Positions 18,072 to 30,385 of a stretch of DNA of 64,000 nt are shown in pieces. The stretch lies in the NCBI GenBank assembly GCA_035438985.1, contig DAORJK010000004.1, positions 176,183-240,182 on the forward strand. The letters run 5' to 3'. Under the pieces are notes generated by a model that had not been told where the DNA came from, ran no database searches, and was given only the letters and a program-made list of their open reading frames with translations. The stretch is from UBA4408 sp002389785. Lineage in GTDB: Bacteria > Bacteroidota > Bacteroidia > UBA4408. The first letter of the stretch is position 1. Each line of letters opens with the position of its first letter. The position numbers were made by a program, and so were the translations under genes.

Positions 18072-18096
18072 AAAGGCGGGGAAACCCGCCTTTTTC
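18072..18096 (+). terminator. Rho-independent terminator
   Basis: Stem AAAGGCGGG / CCCGCCTTT with a 4-nt loop is followed by a T-rich tail, directly after the 73-residue protein gene. Confidence 0.9.
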
Positions 18097-18251
18097 TTTA
18101 AATATCTATAACAGATAGCATTCTGTGTATACCAATTATTATAGTATCGAACCTTTTCTCAATTCGTTACGTTTCAGTTAAAAGTTAATTTTTATTTTTT
18201 TTATTCGTTTGATTTACATATCTTTGACCTCCCCATTAATAGTAGTTTATC

Positions 18252-18698
18252 ATGTTTGATATATTAAAAAAATTCGAGACTAAATACGCTCCTCTACAAA
18301 AGAAAGGGATGCGGGTAAATGGTTTTACCATTATTGATGTTAGAAAAAAAACGCATGCTATTAAAATAAGTCGTCCGTTTATTTTCGATAATCGTCAAGT
18401 CCCTAAGCGATACGAAGGGGTTCAGGTAAAGAGTCAAATTCAAGGTGAACTTCCTCTTGAGTTCGAGATAGATCGTTCAAATCCTGATTGGGCGAAACAA
18501 AATTATATATGGGCACCTGAGCGATTTGAGAAATTTGTAGATCGTTGTGGAGATGAAATAAAAATTAAATTAGAGAATCCTAAAATGAATCGCAAGGAAA
18601 TGTTAGATGCTCTGTGTTTCGGAGATTTTGAAGAGCATAAACTTAAGAGTGAAAAATTAATAAAAGAAGGAAAGATACCAGCTTATAAAACAAAGTAA
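18252..18698 (+). CDS. Conserved hypothetical protein
   Basis: A 148-residue soluble protein with no recognised motif. It is lysine-rich with charged helical segments at the N-terminus (KKFETKYAPLQKKG) and C-terminus (EEHKLKSEKLIKEGK), and has no signal peptide or membrane helix. A TATCTTTG box at 18219-18226 lies 26 bp upstream of the ATG, but no TTG at the right spacing is seen. A strong terminator follows, so it is a stand-alone transcription unit. Confidence 0.75.
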   Translation: MFDILKKFETKYAPLQKKGMRVNGFTIIDVRKKTHAIKISRPFIFDNRQVPKRYEGVQVKSQIQGELPLEFEIDRSNPDWAKQNYIWAPERFEKFVDRCGDEIKIKLENPKMNRKEMLDALCFGDFEEHKLKSEKLIKEGKIPAYKTK

Positions 18699-18701
18699 GG
18701 T

Positions 18702-18731
18702 AGAGCGCGGAAAATTCCGCGCTTTTTTTTT
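18702..18731 (+). terminator. Rho-independent terminator
   Basis: Stem AGCGCGGA / TCCGCGCT with a short AAAT loop is followed by nine T residues, 4 bp after the upstream stop codon. Confidence 0.92.
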
Positions 18732-18869
18732 GTTTTGAAAAGTAAGGATTAAAAAATAGTTTATACTCCTTCTTTACTCTTAATAATGCATTAAAGGTTG
18801 TTATTGGTAATTAGGAATCAAACACAGAATAATCAATTTTATTTATCTTCAATAGAATAAACTAACTAT

Positions 18870-19580
18870 ATGCAAATTATTATCACGGGTGCATCTTCAG
18901 GAATTGGCTATGAAACGGTAAAGGGGTTTTTGAAGGATCCCGAGAATGAAGTTGTTGCAATTTCCCGCAATAGCAGCAAATTAGAGCAATTGAAGAGAGA
19001 ATGTTTGGAAGCTAATCCAGAAGCCAAGCTAAATACAATAACATATGATTTAAATGACATCGAACAGCTTCCTATATTAGTGAACCAAATCTGCCTCTAT
19101 GTGACCAAAGTAGATTTATTGTTACATAATGCAGGATATTTGGTAAACAAACCATTTGAGACAATAGCTATAAGTGAGTTGGAACAAATCTATAGGACAA
19201 ATGTATTTGCCCCTTTTCGGCTAACCCAACTTTGTTTACCACTGTTAAAGCGAAGTAATCGTGCCCAAATAATAACAATGGGGAGTATGGGAGGAGTTGC
19301 CGGGAGTAGTAAGTTTGCTGGATTGACTGCTTATAGCTCATCGAAGGGAGCGCTTTCAATTTTATCAGAATGTTTGGCCGAGGAGTTAAAAGAATCAGCT
19401 ATTCGAGTAAATTGTTTAGCAATTGGGGCAGTTGATACTGAAATGTTAGCAAAGGCATTTCCATCCTATGTTGCGAAGATAAAATCTGCTGAGATGGCTG
19501 GATTTATTATAAATTTTGCAATTAAGCAGGCATCCTTTTTTAATGGGAAAACGATAGAAGTATCTACAGGTAATCCATGA
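18870..19580 (+). CDS. Short-chain dehydrogenase/reductase
   Basis: A 236-residue classical SDR. It has the cofactor motif TGASSGIG (residues 6-13), NAG (87-89), catalytic Ser139, and Tyr155/Lys159 in AYSSSKG, followed by the proline-less segment NCLAIGAVDTEM. Substrate specificity cannot be inferred. There is no operon partner; the rrn promoter region follows. Confidence 0.9.
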   Translation: MQIIITGASSGIGYETVKGFLKDPENEVVAISRNSSKLEQLKRECLEANPEAKLNTITYDLNDIEQLPILVNQICLYVTKVDLLLHNAGYLVNKPFETIAISELEQIYRTNVFAPFRLTQLCLPLLKRSNRAQIITMGSMGGVAGSSKFAGLTAYSSSKGALSILSECLAEELKESAIRVNCLAIGAVDTEMLAKAFPSYVAKIKSAEMAGFIINFAIKQASFFNGKTIEVSTGNP

Positions 19581-19647
19581 TGCATAAAAATAAAGTGTTG
19601 TGTTTCAATGAATAATAAAATAGTTTAAAAAAAACTTACATCAACAC

Positions 19648-19677
19648 TTGTTACTTTACAAAATCGCTGTACATTTG
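19648..19677 (+). promoter_or_regulatory. rrn promoter P1
   Basis: TTG at 19648-19650, a 19-nt spacer and TACATTTG at 19670-19677. The initial transcribed region is GCAGCCCCTTACAAAAAGG. This is one of two promoters before the 16S gene. Confidence 0.8.
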
Positions 19678-19801
19678 CAGCCCCTTACAAAAAGGACTGT
19701 TCTTTAAATACGACTCCAAAATTAACTAATAAGAATAAAAAGATTAATTTGATTTTTTCAAATTGTTTTTCAGTTAGTTACAAAAAAAATGAAAAAAATA
19801 T

Positions 19802-19831
19802 TTGGAGATAAATAAAAAGTATTTACTTTTG
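19802..19831 (+). promoter_or_regulatory. rrn promoter P2
   Basis: TTG at 19802-19804, a 19-nt spacer and TACTTTTG at 19824-19831. The initial transcribed region GCAGCCCCAAACAAAAAGG repeats that of P1, so the two promoters look duplicated. Confidence 0.8.
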
Positions 19832-19913
19832 CAGCCCCAAACAAAAAGGGAAGTTCATTACAAGCACACAAAAATGATTATCTTAAACCTGTTAAAAGGT
19901 TCATTATAGTTAC

Positions 19914-19922
19914 GTTCTTTGA
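19914..19922 (+). promoter_or_regulatory. rrn leader boxA-like antitermination site
   Basis: GTTCTTTGA, followed by AAATATTG, occurs in the 16S leader and again at 22170 before the 23S gene. Position and repetition fit a Nus-factor boxA, inferred from context. Confidence 0.6.
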
Positions 19923-20046
19923 AAATATTGAAGATAGCAAAAAGCAAAGCAAGTATCCTATCGTAATAATCTTTTAGGTTTTTATGATATGAAACAAATT
20001 CCAAATAATTAAAATTTCAAATTAATTTTGAGATTCAAGACAAACT

Positions 20047-21569
<1,523 letters not shown>

Positions 21570-21766
21570 CTAGAGATTTTTGTTTATTCTCCTTCGGGCG
21601 GATGATACTCGCTTCTTTTTGCACTTCAATTTTTTTATTATTACCCAAAACGAGTTCAGAGGTGAATATTAATCTCTGAGCAAAAGGATTAAAGGCAAAA
21701 GCCAATCGTCAAAGGCCAAAAGCTATCAACTTTTGATTTTTTACTTTTAACTTTTAACCGATAACT

Positions 21767-21841
21767 AGTCCCGTAGCTCAGCTTGGTTAGAGCACTACAC
21801 TGATAATGTAGGGGTCAGCAGTTCAAATCTGCTCGGGACTA
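21767..21841 (+). tRNA. tRNA-Ile (GAT)
   Basis: Acceptor AGTCCCG/CGGGACT pairs fully. The anticodon loop CTGATAA gives GAT at 21802-21804. The T arm is intact and CCA is not encoded. It sits in the 16S-23S spacer as is common. Confidence 0.97.
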
Positions 21842-21854
21842 CAAAAATCGATTT

Positions 21855-21931
21855 GGGGAATTAGCTCAGCTGGCTAGAGCACCTGCCTTGCACGCAGGGG
21901 GTCATCGGTTCGAATCCGTTATTCTCCACCA
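21855..21931 (+). tRNA. tRNA-Ala (TGC)
   Basis: Acceptor GGGGAAT/ATTCTCC pairs with one G-U. The anticodon TGC lies at 21889-21891 in the stem CCTGC/GCAGG. The T arm TCGGTTCGAATCCG is intact and a CCA end is encoded. It is the founder of the degenerate copy at 21970. Confidence 0.97.
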
Positions 21932-21969
21932 AAATCTTTACAACGGTAAAGATTACTATTGAAATACAA

Positions 21970-22043
21970 GTTGAATTAGCTCAATGGTAGAGCATCCCGA
22001 TACATCGGGAGGGTCATCGGTTCGAATCCGTTATTCTCCACCA
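21970..22043 (+). pseudogene. Degenerate tRNA-Ala copy with palindromic anticodon arm
   Basis: From GGTCATCGG to the encoded CCA this copy is identical to the upstream tRNA-Ala, and its downstream flank (CTTTACAACGGTAAAGATT) repeats that of tRNA-Ala as well. The acceptor has two mismatches. The anticodon arm is replaced by the palindrome TCCCGATACATCGGGA (21995-22010), which folds as a 5-bp stem with a 6-nt loop, so no normal 7-nt anticodon loop exists. It is a tandem duplicate unlikely to decode. Confidence 0.85.
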
Positions 22044-22169
22044 CTTCTTTACAACGGTAAAGATTTTAATTGAAATACGATTAAACAATGGTTTGGTTTT
22101 CAGCAATGAAAATTCCGGTTCGATTCCGATTAATCAGCGATTTGGTTACTCTATGAGTAAATCAAAAAC

Positions 22170-22178
22170 GTTCTTTGA
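22170..22178 (+). promoter_or_regulatory. 23S leader boxA-like site
   Basis: GTTCTTTGA repeats the sequence at 19914, 45 bp before the 23S gene, as expected for an antitermination element in the rrn spacer. Confidence 0.6.
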
Positions 22179-22222
22179 CATATTGAAAGAAAATACATTT
22201 AGTAAGTAACAAAATAATAATT

Positions 22223-25106
<2,884 letters not shown>

Positions 25107-25179
25107 TATAATTATTAATTTATTATTCGCTACTTGTATTTTCTTTCTTTTTATGTCTTTATATCGCATTTAAGATTTT

Positions 25180-25287
<108 letters not shown>

Positions 25288-25292
25288 TTTTC

Positions 25293-25332
25293 AAAAGCCC
25301 CAATTCTAATAATAGTCTTGGGGCTTTTTTAT
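25293..25332 (+). terminator. rrn operon terminator
   Basis: Stem AAAAGCCCCAA / TTGGGGCTTTT with a T-rich tail follows the 5S gene directly. Confidence 0.92.
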
Positions 25333-25357
25333 TTTTGTCAAAACCAAAAACTGTTTT

Positions 25358-27229
25358 GTGAAAAAAATAGTAATTCTTTTACACACTCTTTTTTTTTCTA
25401 CATTCTCATATTCCGGATTTGCACAATCCGCTCTACATGATTCATTGCTACCAATAGAATCTACCTCTTTACAGGTACTACCTACTCTTGATACAACACT
25501 TAACAGGCTCGAGATTTATGATCCTGCTGCCTCAAATTTACATTTTGGTTTAGGTTTTCCTGGTGCTGCTGTAAGACCAATTTATTTTGTAATTCCTGAA
25601 AATATTGATGTTAATCCAATTTTTAATTCATATGCACCATTGCTTTTTTCTCCTTCGAATCAAAGCAATTTTAATTTTAAAAAGCCGGTAACTCAAATAC
25701 AATATGTAATCTTTCCTAGTATCCGAACAGAACAATATCTGGATTTGTTTCACAGTCGAAATATTCGTGAAAATTTAAATCTGGGAATTAAATTGAGAAA
25801 AATTAAGTCAAATGGATATTATCTTAAGCAAGGTTCTAATATTTCAAATATAACTTCATATATTTCTTCCAATACTAAAACTGGTAGATACCAAGTATAC
25901 TCAAGTCTTGCCTATAATAGTATAGTGTCAATTGAGAATGGTGGTGTTCAAAATGATAGTCTCAATTATTCCTCTAGAAGTATTGCATTACAAAGTTTGC
26001 CTGTATACTTAGAAGATGCTAAAAACCGAATGTCATTGTGGGGTGGAAAAATTACTCAAACGTATAATTTTGGTCCAATAAGAAATATTTCGACTGATAC
26101 TTTGATTCAGAAAAATAAGGTGATTCCAATTTCTCGCCTTTGTTTAGAATTAAATTATTCGAAGCAGACATTAAATTATTTGGATCAGTTTCCATTAAGT
26201 GGATATTATGAGAATGTATTTAAAGACTCTGCTCAAACAAATGATAAGTTTTCACAAGAAATAGTTGAATCGGATTTTAGTTTTGCGTTAGCAGAATACT
26301 TGAAAAATGGGAGTACCCGTAAATTTATTCCAAAATTTGGAATAAGAAACGAAATCATAGCTTTTGAAACAGCTGAATTTGTTAAGTCCTTGACCAATAC
26401 TTCGGCCTATTTATATATGAAATCTACCCCTAATCAGATTTTACGATATGCAGTTCAAGCGAGTTATTTTATAGATGGATACAATTCAACAAACTATAAG
26501 GCTCATGCTTTAATTGGTAAAATTATTTTCGATTCCACCAAGTTTGTTTCGAAACTTGACTTAATCGGAAGTGTTACTAATTCTAACCCTGATTATGTAT
26601 ATCAGCATTATTACTCGAATCATTTTAAGTGGGAAAATAAATTTCAAGAAGGTCAAACACTCAATTTGAGTATTCGATTTGAATCAAAAAAATTGGTCAA
26701 TCTATCAGTTTCCTTAAGCAAAATGATAAATTATGTTTACCTTGATTCGAACATTGTCCCTGTTCAATTAACCAACGACATCAACCTATTAAGTGGTAGA
26801 TTTAATAGATTATTTCATTTAGGTAATTTTCATTTGGATGCCATACTAATATATCAGCGAGTAATGAAGGGAAAGGATGTATTGGGTTTACCTGAATTAT
26901 TTACACGAAATTCAATTTATTGGGGAAAGCAGGTTTTTAAAAGGGCGATGGATTTGCAGATTGGATTTGACGTTTTGTACACTACAAAATATTACGGTTT
27001 ATCCTATCAACCTAGTTTAAATGCATTTAATTTTCAGACGAGTAAGAAAATGGGGGACTATCCTGCTGTGGATTTTTTTATTAACTTTAAAATACGCCAG
27101 GCAAGAGTATTTTTTAAAGTTGATCATTTAAATTATGGTTTGATTTCGGGAAAATATGAATATGTTCCTGGTTATTTAATTCCGGGAAGAACCTTTCGTT
27201 TTGGGCTGAGTTGGTTGTTTATCAATTAG
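25358..27229 (+). CDS. Putative outer-membrane porin (Bacteroidota type)
   Basis: A 623-residue exported protein. The GTG start gives a signal peptide (KKIVILLHTLFFSTFSYSGFAQ). The rest alternates short polar turns and amphipathic strands, such as KTGRYQVYSSLAYNS and RQARVFFKVDHLNYG, and ends in an aromatic strand FRFGLSWLFIN, as expected for an outer-membrane beta barrel. The overall pattern matches the putative porin family of Bacteroidota, but no specific substrate is known. It lies just after the rrn terminator. Confidence 0.7.
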   Translation: MKKIVILLHTLFFSTFSYSGFAQSALHDSLLPIESTSLQVLPTLDTTLNRLEIYDPAASNLHFGLGFPGAAVRPIYFVIPENIDVNPIFNSYAPLLFSPSNQSNFNFKKPVTQIQYVIFPSIRTEQYLDLFHSRNIRENLNLGIKLRKIKSNGYYLKQGSNISNITSYISSNTKTGRYQVYSSLAYNSIVSIENGGVQNDSLNYSSRSIALQSLPVYLEDAKNRMSLWGGKITQTYNFGPIRNISTDTLIQKNKVIPISRLCLELNYSKQTLNYLDQFPLSGYYENVFKDSAQTNDKFSQEIVESDFSFALAEYLKNGSTRKFIPKFGIRNEIIAFETAEFVKSLTNTSAYLYMKSTPNQILRYAVQASYFIDGYNSTNYKAHALIGKIIFDSTKFVSKLDLIGSVTNSNPDYVYQHYYSNHFKWENKFQEGQTLNLSIRFESKKLVNLSVSLSKMINYVYLDSNIVPVQLTNDINLLSGRFNRLFHLGNFHLDAILIYQRVMKGKDVLGLPELFTRNSIYWGKQVFKRAMDLQIGFDVLYTTKYYGLSYQPSLNAFNFQTSKKMGDYPAVDFFINFKIRQARVFFKVDHLNYGLISGKYEYVPGYLIPGRTFRFGLSWLFIN

Positions 27230-27254
27230 AGCAGCGGAAATTCTAAAATAAGCT

Positions 27255-28523
27255 TTATGTTTTTTGCTTTTTCTTTTTAGCTGCCGGAAAAAGAATATTG
27301 TTTAAGATTAATCGATATCCGGGTGAGTTGGGATGTAAGTTGAGATCGGTAGGAGGATCTCCAACAAAGTGCTGATAATCTTCGGGATCGTGTCCTCCAA
27401 AAAACGACCAAGTTCCTTTTCCAAATTCACCATGTATGTAACGAGCTTCATTTAAAGACTTGTTATCACCCATAACCAAAACATTTGATTTTATTAGGTT
27501 TTTGTTAAATGCGGTTGTTTGCCCCATAAATCCTTTAATAATTTTTTCATGGTCTTGACAAAGCATTGTTGGAACAGGATCCCATTTGGCTGAAAATTCG
27601 AATAAGGCAAAATAATCTTGATTTTCAGGAATTTTACGAGGCTGTGGAATATCTATATCTGAAAACTCATATTGCATTGGATTTGTGCTGAGTGTAAAAT
27701 CTTTGAATGCAAAGCATTTTGAGTAATCAAGCTTCGTGTTATAGTTAGGTGTCGAACCATCACCATCAAACATGTTTTCACAAATATCTACACCCTCAGC
27801 ACTTAGCGCAATATCATAGGAATCGGTTGCTGAACACATAGCAAACAAAAAACCACCACCAGCAGTAAAATCACGAATCTTTTGAGCAATGGCTAACTTT
27901 TCCTGAGAAACTTTTTTGAATCCTAATTTCAAAGCAAGCGCTTCAGAGGCTCTTTCATCTTCTTGATACCAAGGAGCATTGTGATATGAACCATAAAACT
28001 TTCCATATTGACCCGTAAAATCCTCATGATGTAAATGTAGCCAATCATACATAGGCAATTTTCCCAACATAATTTCCTCGTCATAAATAACATCATATGG
28101 TATTTCAGCATAGGTTAATACGAGCGTTACAGCATCGTCCCAAGGTAGTTTTGTTTTGGGCGAATAAACAGCAACTTTGGGAGCTTTTTCTAATTTTACA
28201 ACATCCATATTCACTTCAGGGTTTGCAATTTCTTCAACAATTGCAGCGTATTGTCCATCACCAATTAGTTCAAAACTAATCCCTCGAATTACACATTCAC
28301 TTTCGATTGCTTTATTGTTTTTAATTGCAAAACTTCCTCCGCGATAATTTAATAGCCAAAATACTTCAACATCATTTTTTAATGTCCAATAAGCTATTCC
28401 GTAGGCCTTTAAATGATTCTTCTGAGAATTATCCATAGGAATTAACAAGTAGGATGCCTTAGCTGTTACAGATAATAAAAGCGAGAAGCAAATGCAAAAA
28501 AGTGTGTATTTTTTCATCTTCAA
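27255..28523 (-). CDS. Conserved secreted GATase-like protein (often mislabelled asparagine synthetase B)
   Basis: A 422-residue protein with a signal peptide (KKYTLFCICFSLLLSVTAKA). It belongs to a family strongly conserved in Bacteroidota that databases often call asparagine synthetase B, although it has none of the AsnB features, such as an N-terminal Cys2. Conserved motifs include WLLNYRGGSF, WLHLHHEDFTGQYGKFYG, GGGFLFAMCSATDS (Cys230 in a nucleophile-elbow-like context) and GGHDPEDYQH. These suggest a class I glutamine amidotransferase or ThuA-like fold in the periplasm. The reaction is unknown. A TATCTTTG box lies upstream on the same strand near 28600. Confidence 0.75.
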   Translation of the reverse strand: MKMKKYTLFCICFSLLLSVTAKASYLLIPMDNSQKNHLKAYGIAYWTLKNDVEVFWLLNYRGGSFAIKNNKAIESECVIRGISFELIGDGQYAAIVEEIANPEVNMDVVKLEKAPKVAVYSPKTKLPWDDAVTLVLTYAEIPYDVIYDEEIMLGKLPMYDWLHLHHEDFTGQYGKFYGSYHNAPWYQEDERASEALALKLGFKKVSQEKLAIAQKIRDFTAGGGFLFAMCSATDSYDIALSAEGVDICENMFDGDGSTPNYNTKLDYSKCFAFKDFTLSTNPMQYEFSDIDIPQPRKIPENQDYFALFEFSAKWDPVPTMLCQDHEKIIKGFMGQTTAFNKNLIKSNVLVMGDNKSLNEARYIHGEFGKGTWSFFGGHDPEDYQHFVGDPPTDLNLHPNSPGYRLILNNILFPAAKKKKQKT

Positions 28524-28648
28524 CTTACTTATATTAAATATTTATCAGAAAATACATGTAATGTTTCACTTGGTAAAATCTTAAATGTGGAATAAGATTA
28601 CTCAAAGATACAGTGGATATACTTGTAAAAATAATGAATTAACACTTT

Positions 28649-30187
28649 TTAAAAAGGAATAGCCTCATCGTCCTCTTCATGGTTCATTTTTGATGAAAAG
28701 GTAATAGAAGGGGCTGAACCACCAAATTCGGCAGAGGGTGGAAGAGGTGCAAACGAATCGAAATTGCCGGTTTCAATATCTACGAATTTAGCAAGATGGC
28801 TAATAAATCGGAGTCGCACATCTTTTAATGCGCCATTTCTATGTTTTGCAATAATTAGTTCTGCAATTCCTGTTAATGAGTTACCATTCTCTTTGTCTTC
28901 TGTAATCCCATAATATTCGGGACGGTAAATAAACATAACCATATCCGCATCCTGTTCAATGGCACCTGATTCACGCAAGTCAGATAACTGCGGACGTTTG
29001 TCGCCTCCACGCGTTTCAACCGCACGACTAAGCTGGGATAGGGCAATAATAGGTACGTCTAATTCTTTTGCAATGCTCTTTAGAGAGCGTGAAATATTGG
29101 AAATTTCTTGTTCACGATTCCCTTTACCTTCGCCACCGGCAGTCATTAATTGCAAATAATCAATAATAATTAATTGTATGTCGTGTTGAGATTTGAGACG
29201 TCGACATTTTGCTCTTAACTCGAAAATTGAAAGTGCAGGGGTATCGTCAATAAATATTGGCGCTTCTGCTAATTTAGTTATTTGAGTATTGAGTTGTTGC
29301 CATTCATGATCTTGTAAATTTCCTTTCTTTAATTTCTCTGCGCTTAATTCAGTTTCTCCTGCTATTAGTCTATTCACCAATTGAATAGAGGACATTTCTA
29401 AAGAAAATACTGCAACAGGTTTTTGAAAATCAACCGCGGTATTTCTAGCTAAACTAAGAACAAAGGCTGTTTTACCCATACCTGGACGCGCTGCCAGAAT
29501 GATTAAATCAGATTTTTGCCAACCCGATGTGGTTCGGTCTAATTCGGTAAATCCACTTTGAACTCCGCTAATTCCATCCTTTTGAGTTCGAGCAATTTCG
29601 ATTTGTTTAATTGCTTGTCCAATCAATGAACTCATGCTATCGTAATTTTTACGAATATTACTTTCAGCAACCGCAAATAAATTACTTTCAGCTTTATCCA
29701 GAAGGTCAAATACATCGGTCGAATCTTCATACGCATCTTTAATTGTATCGGCCGATATTCGGATTAATTCGCGTTGTATGTGCTTCTGTGAAACAATCCG
29801 TGCATGGTATTCAACGTTTGCAGCCGAAGCAATTCGATTGGTAAGTTGAGTAATAAAATAAGGTCCACCTACAATATCTAACTCGCCCGTTTTTTTTAAT
29901 TCATTCGTTACAGTTAGTATGTCAACAGGTTGAGTTTTTTGAAATAAATTAATAATTGCTGCAAATATTTTTTGATGTGCTTCTTTGTAAAAACTCTCTG
30001 GTTTTAAAATGTCGATAACTGCGTTTAAAGCATTTTTTTCGAGCATTAAAGCACCCAATACAGCCTCCTCTAATTCAATTGCTTGCGGTGGAAGTTTTCC
30101 ATGTTCTAAAAAAGAGGTAGAGGGTGTATTTTTTCGCACACTGCGCTTATTCAGTGCGTCTTTTACTTGATTTTGTATCGTATCCAT
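28649..30187 (-). CDS. dnaB: Replicative DNA helicase DnaB
   Basis: A 512-residue hexameric helicase that unwinds DNA at the replication fork. The N-terminal primase-interacting domain spans about residues 30-135. The RecA-like ATPase follows, with Walker A ARPGMGKT (233-240), Walker B IIIDYLQLM, the arginine-containing SRSLKSIAKEL and the C-terminal QDADMVMFIYRPEYY. No intein is present. A TACTTTTG box lies upstream on the same strand (30192-30199). Confidence 0.97.
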   Translation of the reverse strand: MDTIQNQVKDALNKRSVRKNTPSTSFLEHGKLPPQAIELEEAVLGALMLEKNALNAVIDILKPESFYKEAHQKIFAAIINLFQKTQPVDILTVTNELKKTGELDIVGGPYFITQLTNRIASAANVEYHARIVSQKHIQRELIRISADTIKDAYEDSTDVFDLLDKAESNLFAVAESNIRKNYDSMSSLIGQAIKQIEIARTQKDGISGVQSGFTELDRTTSGWQKSDLIILAARPGMGKTAFVLSLARNTAVDFQKPVAVFSLEMSSIQLVNRLIAGETELSAEKLKKGNLQDHEWQQLNTQITKLAEAPIFIDDTPALSIFELRAKCRRLKSQHDIQLIIIDYLQLMTAGGEGKGNREQEISNISRSLKSIAKELDVPIIALSQLSRAVETRGGDKRPQLSDLRESGAIEQDADMVMFIYRPEYYGITEDKENGNSLTGIAELIIAKHRNGALKDVRLRFISHLAKFVDIETGNFDSFAPLPPSAEFGGSAPSITFSSKMNHEEDDEAIPF

Positions 30188-30385
30188 CGTTCAAAAGTAA
30201 CTATTTGAAATAGATAATTCGGTATCAAATCTTGATTAAAATTATTAACATTTTAAAGGGTAAACGGCAAGGTAATGTAATTATACAATTTGAAATTTAC
30301 TTTCCTTTCATGAACGATCCTATTCGAGTTAGGAAATTCAATTTAATATAGTTAGTTTCGTTTGCACTAATTTAATTTTTTACAT

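Noticed and set aside
4463..18140. Similar strings TATACCAATCATAAT (4463) and TATACCAATTATTAT (18128) as a dispersed repeat
   Set aside because: Two AT-rich partial matches are too few to call a repeat family without a genome-wide count.
22080..22160. A third tRNA gene before 23S
   Set aside because: Only a T-arm-like string is visible; no acceptor or D arm can be assembled.
27255..28523. Asparagine synthetase B
   Set aside because: No N-terminal nucleophile Cys, no AsnB synthetase motifs, and a signal peptide is present.
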